A stretch of DNA of 64,000 nt from Aquibacillus koreensis (GCF_025154055.1 NZ_JAOALK010000055.1:62001-126000); one strand, 5' to 3'; counted from the first letter of the stretch, positions 1 to 8,336 are shown. Notes: generated by a model not told the origin, from the sequence alone. Numbers and translations are program-made.

Positions 1-2
1 CA

Positions 3-950
3 GCATCTGAGATTATGGCATTGAGTGATTCTAGGTTAATAGACACCGGTAAGAAATTGTTAAATTTATTAAATGAAGAAATACCAGCATTTCAAAAAGA
101 ATGGGTTTGTAGAGCTTTGGGGGAATTGAATTATAAGCCTGCAGTGCCAAAATTATTAACGATGATTGATGAGAGTAGTGATTTAAGTCTTAGAGATAGT
201 ATTACAATAACTTTAACTGAAATGAAAGAAAAAAGTTTAGTACCAATTTTAATAAATGAATTAAAAAAAGAAAATCCACAAATAGATAAAACATGGATAG
301 CAAATGGTATATCTGCATTAGGCAGTCATGAGGATATTAAAGAGATTATTTATATACTGTCTACTGCGATAACAGTAAAATCAAAAGAATATCTATTATA
401 TGTACTGTTTAGTTCTGATCATGAAGATGCCTTGCACATTCTTACCTATCACTTGTTGGAAGATGAGATTGAATATAGCTTTAAAGTATTACTATTGCAA
501 GAGTTGCATAACACTAATAGTAAGAAGCTCAATGATCTATCCTTTTTATATTTGCTAGTCAAAAATAACACGAAACTTTTCCCAGTCATTTTTTGGATTT
601 TAGTGGACTGGGAGGATGACATAGAAAAACTCTTTTTATTCATAACAGAATACCTCCCTAAGATGGAAACACCAATCTCACATAGGCTAATATTACTGAA
701 AACCAATAATTTAAGTCTTATTGCTTCAAAGTTAAGACCATGGATTCACAATACATTATTATCACTTAACTGGTCTAAGCCAGAGGTTACTTCTTATTTG
801 CGTATTTTACAGTTTATAGGAGATCGGAATAGTTTGGAAATAATTTATACTATATTAGATGAATTAACAATCTCTATAGAAGAGGGGTTTGTGAATAGTG
901 TGATTCATAGTATCACAATTAAAAAAGAAGAAATACAATTTTTTGTTTAA
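3..950 (+). CDS. HEAT-repeat-like protein, 5'-partial
   Basis: The reading frame is open to the left edge (codons from base 3). The first ATG, at base 15, has no ribosome binding site in the few bases before it, so the gene almost certainly begins outside the window. The visible part (about 315 residues) is a run of amphipathic helices. The N-terminal third resembles HEAT/PBS-lyase-type repeats: ALGELNYKPAVPKLL, followed by a similar unit around SLVPILINELKK. The C-terminal half is less regular and Leu/Ile-rich. No catalytic motif, signal peptide or clear membrane segment is visible. HEAT-like solenoids usually bind other proteins. It lies upstream of flagellar genes, but nothing in the sequence ties it to motility. 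Specific function unknown. Confidence 0.6.
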   Translation, partial: ASEIMALSDSRLIDTGKKLLNLLNEEIPAFQKEWVCRALGELNYKPAVPKLLTMIDESSDLSLRDSITITLTEMKEKSLVPILINELKKENPQIDKTWIANGISALGSHEDIKEIIYILSTAITVKSKEYLLYVLFSSDHEDALHILTYHLLEDEIEYSFKVLLLQELHNTNSKKLNDLSFLYLLVKNNTKLFPVIFWILVDWEDDIEKLFLFITEYLPKMETPISHRLILLKTNNLSLIASKLRPWIHNTLLSLNWSKPEVTSYLRILQFIGDRNSLEIIYTILDELTISIEEGFVNSVIHSITIKKEEIQFFV

Positions 951-1035
951 TTTGTACCAATGCAATTTTACTTGATAATATACTAACACTCATATTGGAA
1001 TGTATATTTGTAGTCTATAGTTTTTATGCGGAGTA

Positions 1036-1100
1036 TTACGGACATGGTTCCATTGAACGCAGGCTTTTCAACTGTATCTCCAAGAATATCATGTCCGTAA
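1036..1100. repeat. Inverted repeat in the 951-1373 intergenic gap
   Basis: TTACGGACATG at 1036-1046 is repeated in perfect inverse at 1090-1100, around a 43-base loop. The downstream arm has no T-run, so it is not an obvious terminator. It may be a relic of a dispersed palindromic repeat. I see no gene or clear promoter in the rest of the 951-1373 gap. Confidence 0.5.
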
Positions 1101-1373
1101 CGCCGTTAATTCATAGTACCTAGTCACCACCCGTAAAATAGCGTTTTTTGTTGGATGTGTATATAGCAAGTACTCTTACAACAGTTCTCCTACAAATCTT
1201 GAAAAACTTCAATTTGCAATTTAAACAAAGTAGTGGATAATTTCTCCGGCTGAGATTATTTGTGATAAGGCAACATCAAACCAATAAATGGAAAGAAAGC
1301 CATAAAACAACTAGCATGTTTCCCTCACTTTTGTTACTCTAAATATATGAATCTACCAAGCGAAAGAAATAAG

Positions 1374-1613
1374 ATGGAACAAGACGAATTAGAAAGAAAA
1401 AAATTCTTTGAGCATCAGCTCGAGTGGTGTAAGGTTAGAGACCGTTCACTAGCACAAATAGAATACAAACTTAATGAAATGAAACAAATCGCAATCTATG
1501 CGATAGAGCATATTCTACCTCAAGAAGAATTGGCTCGATTAGACGAGCAACTGAATGAGTTAAAGCAAGAGATTGGATTGCTTGAAAGTCAATTACGTTC
1601 CAATGTCCATTAA
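1374..1613 (+). CDS. Small coiled-coil hypothetical protein
   Basis: This ORF encodes about 79 residues from ATG 1374, or 88 from ATG 1347. I prefer 1374 because a weak GAAAG ribosome binding site lies 7 bases upstream, while 1347 has none. The protein is highly charged and helical. Its C-terminal half (LDEQLNELKQEIGLLESQL) has heptad spacing typical of a short coiled coil. There is one Cys and no membrane segment. It ends about 25 bases before the YjfB-family gene and could be co-transcribed with it, which would fit a motility accessory role, but I do not recognise a family. A genuine gene is likely from its context and composition rather than from homology. Confidence 0.5.
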   Translation: MEQDELERKKFFEHQLEWCKVRDRSLAQIEYKLNEMKQIAIYAIEHILPQEELARLDEQLNELKQEIGLLESQLRSNVH

Positions 1614-1638
1614 TTTACATACATAAGGTGGTGTTAGT

Positions 1639-1839
1639 ATCGATATCGCACAAATGTCAATGACATTAAGTCAGAGTCAAGTCCAGCAACAAGCGTCCCT
1701 GTCCGTTATGAAAAGAGCGATGGATCAGTCAGAAGGTAGTGCGGATTTTATTAATAAAATGATGAGCGATGGAAATGCTCAAGCATTACAACAAATAGCA
1801 CAACCTCATTTAGGCGGAAATATTGATTTGAAAGGTTAG
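1639..1839 (+). CDS. YjfB-family putative motility protein, apparent ATC start
   Basis: This small protein (66 residues) belongs to the YjfB family, recognised by the conserved core SQVQQQASLSVMKRAMD and the C-terminal signature QPHLGGNIDLKG. Family members normally begin MDIA-x-x-SM. Here the codons just before the first ATG (1654) read ATC GAT ATC GCA CAA, giving (M)DIAQMSM. A strong ribosome binding site, AGGTGG at 1626-1631, lies 7 bases before the ATC. The conserved N-terminus and the spacing therefore point to non-canonical ATC initiation at 1639; ATG 1654 is the conventional alternative but would delete the conserved N-terminus. The family is annotated as putatively motility-associated, and the gene sits just upstream of flaG-fliD. 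The molecular role is unknown. Confidence 0.75.
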   Translation: MDIAQMSMTLSQSQVQQQASLSVMKRAMDQSEGSADFINKMMSDGNAQALQQIAQPHLGGNIDLKG

Positions 1840-1869
1840 ATGAGTAAGAACTACATATAGACACCAACT

Positions 1870-1914
1870 AAAATGCTCCTGTCGATCATAAGACAATAGG
1901 AGCATTTTACTCTT
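1870..1914 (+). terminator. Intrinsic terminator after the yjfB-like gene
   Basis: An 11-bp perfect stem, AAAATGCTCCT (1870-1880) with AGGAGCATTTT (1898-1908), is followed by a T-rich tract. It separates the yjfB-like gene from the flaG promoter. Confidence 0.85.
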
Positions 1915-1940
1915 TTTACGATAAAATGCACAATCTCTAT

Positions 1941-1967
1941 TCACAATCTACCCAAATTAACCGATAT
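1941..1967 (+). promoter_or_regulatory. SigD-type promoter for flaG-fliD
   Basis: ACCGATAT at 1960-1967 matches the SigD -10 GCCGATAT at 7 of 8 positions and continues as AAAAAG, exactly as at the fliS promoter. The -35 at 15-bp spacing (TCAC, 1941-1944) is poor. The call rests on the -10 and on the flagellar genes downstream. Confidence 0.65.
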
Positions 1968-2002
1968 AAAAAGAAACTACATAAGAGGAGATGGCAAAAG
2001 CC

Positions 2003-2389
2003 ATGAACGTTGGGAAAATTATTTCTGGATCCCAACTCCTGCAAAGGGCTGAAAACATCGAGTTATCGACATCCGCAAGAGAACGATCCGTAAATGAACA
2101 ACAAACAGAGTTGTATCAAACGTCAGAGAAAAAGAATCAAAATTATAAGACTGTTGAGGAACCTAATAAAGAAGAAGTAAAAAGTCTTGTAGATAGTCTG
2201 AATAAATTCTTAGAACCAACCTACACAAATCTAAAGTTTGAGTTTCATGAAAAACTTGAAAGATATTATGTCACAATAGTTGACCCTGAATCGAAAGAAA
2301 TAATCAAAGAAATTCCCCCGAAAAAGCTTCTTGATGTGTATGCTTCTATGGCTGAATTAATGGGATTTATAGTGGACGAAAAAGTGTAA
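2003..2389 (+). CDS. flaG: Flagellar protein FlaG
   Basis: FlaG-family protein of about 128 residues, encoded just before fliD as in B. subtilis (yvyC). FlaG proteins influence flagellar filament length; the exact mechanism is unsettled. The N-terminal half is polar and variable. The C-terminal half carries the family core: VDSLNKFLEPTYTNLKFEFHEKLERYYVTIVDPESKEIIKEIPPKK, split here as VDSLNKFLEP, FEFHEKLERYYV and IIKEIPPKKLLD. ATG 1991 directly abuts the GAGGAG sequence, so ATG 2003, 12 bases downstream of it, is the more plausible start. The gene lies behind a SigD-like promoter and 17 bases before fliD, so the two are likely co-transcribed. Confidence 0.85.
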   Translation: MNVGKIISGSQLLQRAENIELSTSARERSVNEQQTELYQTSEKKNQNYKTVEEPNKEEVKSLVDSLNKFLEPTYTNLKFEFHEKLERYYVTIVDPESKEIIKEIPPKKLLDVYASMAELMGFIVDEKV

Positions 2390-2406
2390 TTTGAGAGGTG
2401 TTTTAA

Positions 2407-3981
2407 ATGGCATATAGCGTAAATACGTCCAATCGAATATCTGGTCTTGCCTCGGGTATGGATACAGAAACAATGGTGAAAGATCTAATGGCTGCTGAGC
2501 GTTTGCCGCTTGATAAGCTTGAACAAGACAAAACATGGATGGAATGGCAACGTGATTCTTTTCGCGATGTAAATAAGTCATTTTTTGATTTAGATAGTAA
2601 AGTGTTAGATATGAAGCTAGAGAGAACCTATAATTCAAAAACAACAACATCATCTCAATCTGGGGCTGTAACTGCAGTAGCAACTGCTAGTGCTTCTAGT
2701 GGTTCGTATAATATTGAGGTGGATGAGCTTGCAACATCAGCAATTAATGTGAGTCAGAATGGTATTTCTGGTGAAGAAAAAATTAATCCTAATGGTAAGC
2801 TAAGTGAGCAAACATTTGCTGATCCTAATTTTTCTACTTCCGGTAGTTTTACTATATCTTATTTCGATGAAGAAGGAGAAGAAGTACCAGTATCGATCTC
2901 TTATGGACCAGACGATTCTCTTAACAGTATCTTAAAAAAGATTGGCACGGAAACTGGAAATGAAATTAGAGCTTCTTATGATATCCAAAGTGATCGAGTT
3001 TTCTTAGAACGAACAAAATCAGGGGATTTTAATACATCCGAAGCAGCGGATAAGTATTACGGTGCTGAAATCGTTTTTGGTGAGCCAGATGGCTCGTCAA
3101 GTTTTTTGGAAACGCTAGGCCTTCAGATGACAGATGACAATGATAGTACTGTTTTAGCTGAATCTGGCGGTACAGATGCTGCATTTAAATATAACGGCAT
3201 TGAACTTACATCCAAAACAAACTCCTATACCTTAAATGATATATCGTTTCAATTTAATAGTAAAACGAATGGAACGCCAGCTTATGTCTCAGTGACTAAT
3301 GATGTTGATGCTTCTTTTGATAAGATAATGGATTTTGTCAATAAATACAATGAAACAATTGAAAAGGTAAATGCCTCATTAACCGAAGAACGTTTTAGAG
3401 ACTTTAAACCCCTAACACAAGCACAGAAAGATGAAATGTCTGAAGATGAGATCGAGAAATGGGAAGAAAAAGCGAGAAGTGGGACTTTAAAAGGTGAGAG
3501 CATCCTATCTAGTGGCTTAAATAGCATGAGACAAGGATGGTATGGAACGGTTGAAAACGATGGGAATTTCACGCACTTATCACAGATTGGAATAACAACC
3601 TCCTCGAATTATTTAGAGCGTGGGAAGCTAGAAGTTAATGAAGATGAACTTAAGAAAGCGTTACAGGACGATCCAGGATCTGTACATAAGCTTTTTTCAA
3701 ACAATGTCGAGGGCTCTGGCCGTGGAATTATCAATCGACTAGAAGATTCAATGAATGCAACAATGAAAAACATTGAATCACGTGCAGGTAAAACTACTTC
3801 CACACTGCAGCAATACACGATTGGTAGAAATCTAGATAATATAGACGATCGTATTAGTGCATTCGAAGATCGTTTAAGACGTACAGAGGATCGCTACTGG
3901 CGTCAATTTACTGAGATGGAAAAAGCTATCCAACAGATGAATAACCAGTCTAATTATCTGATGCAACAATTTAGTTTTTAA
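2407..3981 (+). CDS. fliD: Flagellar hook-associated protein 2 (filament cap) FliD
   Basis: FliD forms the cap at the tip of the growing flagellum, where it guides flagellin polymerisation after export by the flagellar type III system. The 524-residue length is normal. The N-terminus has the family signature NRISGLASGMDTETMVKDLM, preceding the helical D0 region. The middle is Ser/Thr/Gly/Asp-rich, as expected for the variable exposed domains. The C-terminus returns to long helices (RISAFEDRLRRTEDRYWRQF ... MNNQSNYLMQQF) typical of the D0/D1 terminal coiled coil. A GAGGTG ribosome binding site precedes the ATG. It is co-transcribed with flaG and ends at a strong terminator. Unlike in B. subtilis, fliS does not follow directly. 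Confidence 0.95.
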   Translation: MAYSVNTSNRISGLASGMDTETMVKDLMAAERLPLDKLEQDKTWMEWQRDSFRDVNKSFFDLDSKVLDMKLERTYNSKTTTSSQSGAVTAVATASASSGSYNIEVDELATSAINVSQNGISGEEKINPNGKLSEQTFADPNFSTSGSFTISYFDEEGEEVPVSISYGPDDSLNSILKKIGTETGNEIRASYDIQSDRVFLERTKSGDFNTSEAADKYYGAEIVFGEPDGSSSFLETLGLQMTDDNDSTVLAESGGTDAAFKYNGIELTSKTNSYTLNDISFQFNSKTNGTPAYVSVTNDVDASFDKIMDFVNKYNETIEKVNASLTEERFRDFKPLTQAQKDEMSEDEIEKWEEKARSGTLKGESILSSGLNSMRQGWYGTVENDGNFTHLSQIGITTSSNYLERGKLEVNEDELKKALQDDPGSVHKLFSNNVEGSGRGIINRLEDSMNATMKNIESRAGKTTSTLQQYTIGRNLDNIDDRISAFEDRLRRTEDRYWRQFTEMEKAIQQMNNQSNYLMQQFSF

Positions 3982-4000
3982 TCAAGAATGCTTCATAGTT

Positions 4001-4034
4001 AATGCCACCAAATATATTTTGGTGGCATTTTTCT
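4001..4034 (+). terminator. Terminator of flaG-fliD
   Basis: A 12-bp perfect stem, AATGCCACCAAA (4001-4012) with TTTGGTGGCATT (4018-4029), has a 5-base loop and is followed by TTTCTT. This ends the flaG-fliD transcript, so fliS needs its own promoter. Confidence 0.95.
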
Positions 4035-4188
4035 TAATTGTAATATAAGGGCTTAGCAGCTGCATTAAAAATTGCCCACTCACACCAATTGTTCTAATTT
4101 TCACATCTATGCCTCTTGTTTTCTACAACTATTTTCCTAAGGTGGGTTAGGAGTATTTTACTTAAATTTACAATCTAGCATTTTGCTA

Positions 4189-4215
4189 TTTATCCTCCAC
4201 AAATCCTACCGATAT
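4189..4215 (+). promoter_or_regulatory. Possible SigD promoter for the unknown gene at 4285
   Basis: ACCGATAT at 4208-4215 followed by AA matches the SigD -10 at 7 of 8 positions and resembles the flaG and fliS -10 boxes. The -35 at 15-bp spacing (TTTA, 4189-4192) is a poor match to TAAA. The start codon lies 70 bases downstream. Apart from this site, the 4035-4284 gap contains nothing recognisable. Confidence 0.5.
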
Positions 4216-4284
4216 AAGGGGTATATTCATTTTAATAGAACTCATTCTAGAAATCTTAGAAGCAAATGCAGGAGGAACAGTCTA

Positions 4285-4686
4285 GTGCTAGCAACCTTAT
4301 TCAAAAAGAAAAAAGAAGTCATTATTCCAGAAGATAAATGGAGAGAGCAGTTTTCTATTATTAAAAATACTTGGCACGCGGAAGTGTCGTTTACTACTTA
4401 CATGTTTAAGGACCATAATCAGTTAAAGTCTGAATTTCCAAGGACTGCAGCTAAACACGAGTTGCACATTGCCGTGTTACCGTGGAGTGCCGAGGGTGTT
4501 GATATTGTGGCTATAACCAAACATGAGAATTATTTAGAACATCCGTTAAATTGTCGATTTGAAGAACTTGAAGAAAAGGATTTTGAGGCGATGGGGCTAT
4601 TTCCAAAAACAACTCAACATTGTAAAAATTGTGAGGAATTCACTACATTTATTGATGTGGATGGGAATTGCAAAGATTGTATATGA
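4285..4686 (+). CDS. Hypothetical protein with C-terminal CxxC/CxxC zinc-ribbon-like motif
   Basis: An unrecognised 133-residue protein. I chose GTG 4285 because AGGAGG (4270-4275) stands 9 bases upstream; the longer open frame to 4183 would run through the SigD-like promoter. After a basic N-terminus (LFKKKKEV), the central part has alternating aromatic and charged residues. The extreme C-terminus contains CKNCEEF and, 14 residues on, CKDC, forming a plausible four-Cys zinc site. There is no signal peptide or membrane segment. The putative SigD promoter and the position right after fliD suggest membership in the motility regulon. Possible roles such as regulator or assembly factor are speculation. 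Confidence 0.65.
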   Translation: MLATLFKKKKEVIIPEDKWREQFSIIKNTWHAEVSFTTYMFKDHNQLKSEFPRTAAKHELHIAVLPWSAEGVDIVAITKHENYLEHPLNCRFEELEEKDFEAMGLFPKTTQHCKNCEEFTTFIDVDGNCKDCI

Positions 4687-4699
4687 CAAAATAGCGACT

Positions 4700-4737
4700 G
4701 CACACTGCTTCTCATAAGAGTAGTGTGCTTTTATTTT
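4700..4737 (+). terminator. Terminator after the zinc-ribbon-like gene
   Basis: GCACACT (4700-4706) pairs with AGTGTGC (4722-4728), with additional imperfect inner pairing, and is followed by TTTTATTTT. Confidence 0.75.
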
Positions 4738-4841
4738 CACTCGATAATTCATCTGCAATTTTTAAAAAACTTCTAATTGTAGTGTAAAATAGATTAAATG
4801 CATTATACCAACAGAAGAATTTCTACAAAGGAGTGTCACTA

Positions 4842-5936
4842 TTGGAGAAAATTAAACAACTCTCTATACCTAGTAATGCTAGAATAATCGTTACATCAGA
4901 TATCCATGGAGAGATTGACCTTTTAAAAAGTTTGTTAAAAAAAGTTAATTTTAATGAACATGATCATCTAATCATCAATGGTGATCTTTGTGAGAAAGGA
5001 TCGAATAGTAAGGAAGTAATTCGTTATGTTATGGAACTGACTAAATCCAATCCACAAGTACACGTAACGGAAGGAAATTGTGAAGCATTAATAGAGGAAC
5101 TCATGAATGAAAATCCCAAATTGATCAACTACTTATGTGCTAGAAAGCACTCGGTTTTTAACGAATGGCTTGCAGAGCAAAACTATACGGTACATGAAGA
5201 TGCGTCTATCCAACAGGTGAAAGAGATCATAATCTCGAACTATGCTGAGGAAATTAAATGGTTAACAGCATTACCAACAGCTATAGAGTTGGATCAATAC
5301 ATAGTCGTCCATGCGGGCTTAGAAAAATTAAACAACTGGCAAGAGACGGAGCGTGAAACTGCACTTACGATACCTTCATTTTTAGAAAAAGAACATCTTT
5401 CCGACAAATATGTCATCGTTGGGCATTGGCCTGTCGTCAATTACGCTGTCGATCTTCCTTGTCACAATCCAATCATCGATCACAAGAAAAAAGTCATAAG
5501 TATAGATGGCGGGAATGTCATAAAGTCAGATGGCCAACTAAATGCGTTTATCATAGAGCGTTTAGAAGGGGAAGATCGCTTTACGCATACCTATGTCGAT
5601 TACTTACCAATTCGTAAAGTAAGAGAGGACTTCATGGCAGATCCAGAAATGGTTGGAACAATCTCTTACCCTAATTTTGAGGTCACTCCAATGGAAAAGC
5701 GACAACACTTTACCTTATGTAAATATGAAAATTACAATCATATAATCTATGTTAAAAATGAATACCTTTATAAAAATGATGCGGGCATAGATATGGTCAG
5801 TGGAGGTATATCCTGTTCACAATTAAGTGTTAATAAGGGAGATACGGTGTCTGTTTTTGATGCTACTTGTAGTGGCTATACCTTGGTGAAAAAAGATGGC
5901 GTTGTTGGATGGATAGCCAGTGACATATTGGAGTAA
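4842..5936 (+). CDS. Calcineurin-like metallophosphoesterase with C-terminal SH3-like tail
   Basis: Predicted two-metal phosphoesterase or protein phosphatase of the PPP-like group, 364 residues. The metal-binding motifs appear in order: SDIHGE near residue 20, NGDLCEKG near 48, EGNCE near 77 (Cys where GNHE is usual), then VHAGLE and VGHWPV. The C-terminal about 60 residues (GDTVSVF ... GVVGWIASDILE) look like a small bacterial SH3-type barrel, which often binds peptide or cell wall. There is no signal peptide, so the protein is probably cytoplasmic. The start is taken as TTG 4842, 8 bases after AAGGAG; the GTG at 4833 overlaps that site. The gene stands alone between two terminators. Its substrate cannot be deduced; relatives act on phosphoproteins or dinucleoside polyphosphates. 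Confidence 0.8.
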   Translation: MEKIKQLSIPSNARIIVTSDIHGEIDLLKSLLKKVNFNEHDHLIINGDLCEKGSNSKEVIRYVMELTKSNPQVHVTEGNCEALIEELMNENPKLINYLCARKHSVFNEWLAEQNYTVHEDASIQQVKEIIISNYAEEIKWLTALPTAIELDQYIVVHAGLEKLNNWQETERETALTIPSFLEKEHLSDKYVIVGHWPVVNYAVDLPCHNPIIDHKKKVISIDGGNVIKSDGQLNAFIIERLEGEDRFTHTYVDYLPIRKVREDFMADPEMVGTISYPNFEVTPMEKRQHFTLCKYENYNHIIYVKNEYLYKNDAGIDMVSGGISCSQLSVNKGDTVSVFDATCSGYTLVKKDGVVGWIASDILE

Positions 5937-5956
5937 AGTTGTTTTGAAAACGATGA

Positions 5957-5996
5957 AGTAATGAACTCTCTAAATCTATGAGTTCATTACTTTTAT
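5957..5996 (+). terminator. Terminator of the metallophosphoesterase gene
   Basis: A 12-bp perfect stem, AGTAATGAACTC (5957-5968) with GAGTTCATTACT (5980-5991), is followed by TTTAT. Confidence 0.9.
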
Positions 5997-6044
5997 AAGT
6001 TTAGGTGTGGTTTTTCGTTCCTTGCTACAAAGCCGGTTAAAAAT

Positions 6045-6083
6045 GATTCAGAAAGTGCTCCGCTTGCTTAGAGGAGCACTTTC
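6045..6083 (-). terminator. Terminator of the gerA-type operon
   Basis: An 11-bp perfect stem, GAAAGTGCTCC (6051-6061) with GGAGCACTTTC (6073-6083). Read leftward, it is followed by TGAATCATTTTT. It lies just beyond the stop codon of the gerC-like gene. Confidence 0.85.
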
Positions 6084-6104
6084 TTCATTCTTTTAAAAGT
6101 CTTT

Positions 6105-7232
6105 TTACGTCCTCAACCCATAATCCTTAATCTTAGCATCTACTTCCACATGAATGTTTATATTCGGATACACTTCGTTCTGCCAATCCATGCTTTTCCA
6201 CTTTTCGTAGGCTAATTTATTTCGAACATACCTACCTAAACCAAGTGAATCTACCTTATTGGTTTGAAGGGTCTTAATGATTTCTATTGATTTTTTTTCG
6301 ATGTTTTCTTCTATTTTCTTCTCTAAGTATAGTTGATCCTCCGCTTTTCCTAAGTCCATGTTGCCGTTGTACTCTAATGCGGAGCCTACTATATTCACCG
6401 TAAGCGTAACGTCTATTTCTTCTTGTTTGTTTACCTTCACCTGTATGTCTCTGCTATTTTTTAACGCACTATACATAAATTGGACGGGGCTTTCTTTGCC
6501 CTTTTCCTCAAAACTTAAATTAATCGCACCTGCACTAAAATCTCCATTTAAGAAGAAAAAATAACGAGACATATCTGGTTCTAATTTGGTGATATATTTG
6601 TCATTCTGGAACAAGGCAATGCCGTCAATTTTCACTTCATTATCTGCATAGGTAATCATCGGTGCTGCAGGATCTTTACCATCGTCAGCTACATCACGTT
6701 GAAACTGAAATAAAAGCGCTTCAGGAATGGAGTTCATCTTTGTTTCTTTTTCTATTAGCTTATCAATGTATGTGCTGGGTCTTGGTTTTTCTGCGAATTC
6801 AGGTTTCATCACGTCATGTGCTAAGCCATTTGCAATCACAATCTTTACTTGTCTTCCAAAGATAGGGTCTCTTTCGAAAGTATCCAAGTTTTCATTTAAA
6901 CCATTTTTCGCAAGGTCTAGTCCGAATAATATAACTTTTATCTTACCACTTACAATCGTTCGATTTGTTTTTCTTGATAAATTTAACATAGCCTCCTTAT
7001 CACTCTTTGCATTGGTGAATATCAATTCCCGTTTGGCTTCGGCCGCTGGATCAATTTGTGGAATCGACGCGGTTACTAACAAGTGTCTGTTCTTTTCATA
7101 GTCTTCTTTATTAACTAAATCAAGTCCCATTAGATTGATAAAAGCAATCTCTTCAATGATTCGTTTATCCGTACAGCCTGTAATAAGTGTAACGAAGAAA
7201 ATAACAGCTACTATCTTAACAAATACATGCAT
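6105..7232 (-). CDS. Ger(x)C-family spore germination lipoprotein (GerAC-like)
   Basis: C subunit of a GerA-type germinant receptor, 375 residues. It has a lipoprotein signal peptide ending in the lipobox LITGC near residue 20, then the Ger(x)C N-terminal domain (IEEIAFINLMGLDL) and the C-terminal domain with helical segments before YEKWKSMDWQNEVYPNINIHVEV. These proteins are lipidated at the inner spore membrane and act with the A and B subunits to sense nutrients. It is the last gene of the leftward operon, starting 2 bases after the end of the B gene, and is followed by a terminator. The germinant cannot be predicted from sequence. Confidence 0.9.
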   Translation of the reverse strand: MHVFVKIVAVIFFVTLITGCTDKRIIEEIAFINLMGLDLVNKEDYEKNRHLLVTASIPQIDPAAEAKRELIFTNAKSDKEAMLNLSRKTNRTIVSGKIKVILFGLDLAKNGLNENLDTFERDPIFGRQVKIVIANGLAHDVMKPEFAEKPRPSTYIDKLIEKETKMNSIPEALLFQFQRDVADDGKDPAAPMITYADNEVKIDGIALFQNDKYITKLEPDMSRYFFFLNGDFSAGAINLSFEEKGKESPVQFMYSALKNSRDIQVKVNKQEEIDVTLTVNIVGSALEYNGNMDLGKAEDQLYLEKKIEENIEKKSIEIIKTLQTNKVDSLGLGRYVRNKLAYEKWKSMDWQNEVYPNINIHVEVDAKIKDYGLRT

Positions 7233-7233
7233 G

Positions 7234-8322
7234 TTAGATCGTTCCTTTTTTGTTTTTTATTTTTCCTACGAATAATACGAGTAATACTAAAAGTGGAAGT
7301 CCGAAAGCTACACTAATCTCTAGAATGGTAAGTTTGTATATCCACGCTTCAATAGCTCTTATGATATCTACCTTTAACGTTGCGAGGGTTGCCACGACCA
7401 TAAGAAATATTAATAACCACTTCGTTTTAATCATTGGCAACACACGACTGGATACTTCTAATGCTGACCAAAAGTAAATGGTAGTTGTAACTATAATGTT
7501 ACTCAGAAAGAATGGAAAAACTAAGGCATCAATTCTCTCAATAAAATTAAATTCGATAAATTCGAATAATACGAGTGTTGGATATAACGTTTCTAAGAGT
7601 TGGCCGAAACTATAAAAACCAAAACACATGATACACGTGTATATATAGATCAGCAACGTCAATGAATGACCGAAAAAAACTCCAGTAAAATTTTTTCGCT
7701 TTGTATCTAAATAGGGGAGAAACAGTAGTATAAGTTCGTATCCAAGAAAAGAACTGTATAAATTAATAGACCCCTCGATTAGATTTTCAGAACTCCCTTT
7801 AAAGATGAATGTCGTAAAATTGATCGCGTCCCATACTGGTATGAGCCAAAAGCCTAAAAACACAATCCAAATAACAAAGAAAAAAAGTAATGTTGTCACT
7901 TTTGATATATTGTATATCCCTTTCATTACAAGCAGAAATGTTAAAATTAAGATGATAATGATAAATGGATAGGCATTGGTTGTTTGAAAGTTGTTGATTT
8001 GTAATATTTGAACGTAATATCGAGCAAGTATAACGCCTAGAAAGCTCCATTGGGCAATTAAAAATAAATAGATAGGGAACAGGAGGAATTTAGGGATTAC
8101 TTTTTCTAAGCTTTCAAAGATGGATTGCCCTTTGCTCCATTTAAATACAAGATAGATAAGTAAAATGTTTATGGCTGCAATGAAGTAGTGGCCTAGTAAG
8201 GCAATCCATCCGTTTGTTCCATATGTTTCTGCAACTAAACGTGGCATCGTAAATAAACCTATGCCAACTTGATTCATATACAGTATTATTCCAAGGTGGA
8301 ACGGGTGAATTTTCTCTTTCAA
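7234..8322 (-). CDS. GerB-family spore germination permease (GerAB-like)
   Basis: B subunit of a GerA-type germinant receptor, 362 residues, related to amino acid/polyamine permeases. About ten hydrophobic membrane helices are visible. The opening HLGIILYMNQVGIGLFTMPRLVAETYG is typical of the family (residues 7-33). It is expected in the spore inner membrane and is thought to form the ligand-binding or transport-like part of the receptor. The start is TTG 8322, preceded by the strong ribosome binding site GGAGGAGGTG. The spacing to the A gene is 14 bases and to the C gene 1 base, so the three are clearly one operon. Confidence 0.9.
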   Translation of the reverse strand: MKEKIHPFHLGIILYMNQVGIGLFTMPRLVAETYGTNGWIALLGHYFIAAINILLIYLVFKWSKGQSIFESLEKVIPKFLLFPIYLFLIAQWSFLGVILARYYVQILQINNFQTTNAYPFIIIILILTFLLVMKGIYNISKVTTLLFFFVIWIVFLGFWLIPVWDAINFTTFIFKGSSENLIEGSINLYSSFLGYELILLFLPYLDTKRKNFTGVFFGHSLTLLIYIYTCIMCFGFYSFGQLLETLYPTLVLFEFIEFNFIERIDALVFPFFLSNIIVTTTIYFWSALEVSSRVLPMIKTKWLLIFLMVVATLATLKVDIIRAIEAWIYKLTILEISVAFGLPLLVLLVLFVGKIKNKKGTI

Positions 8323-8336
8323 GCCAACACCTCCTC

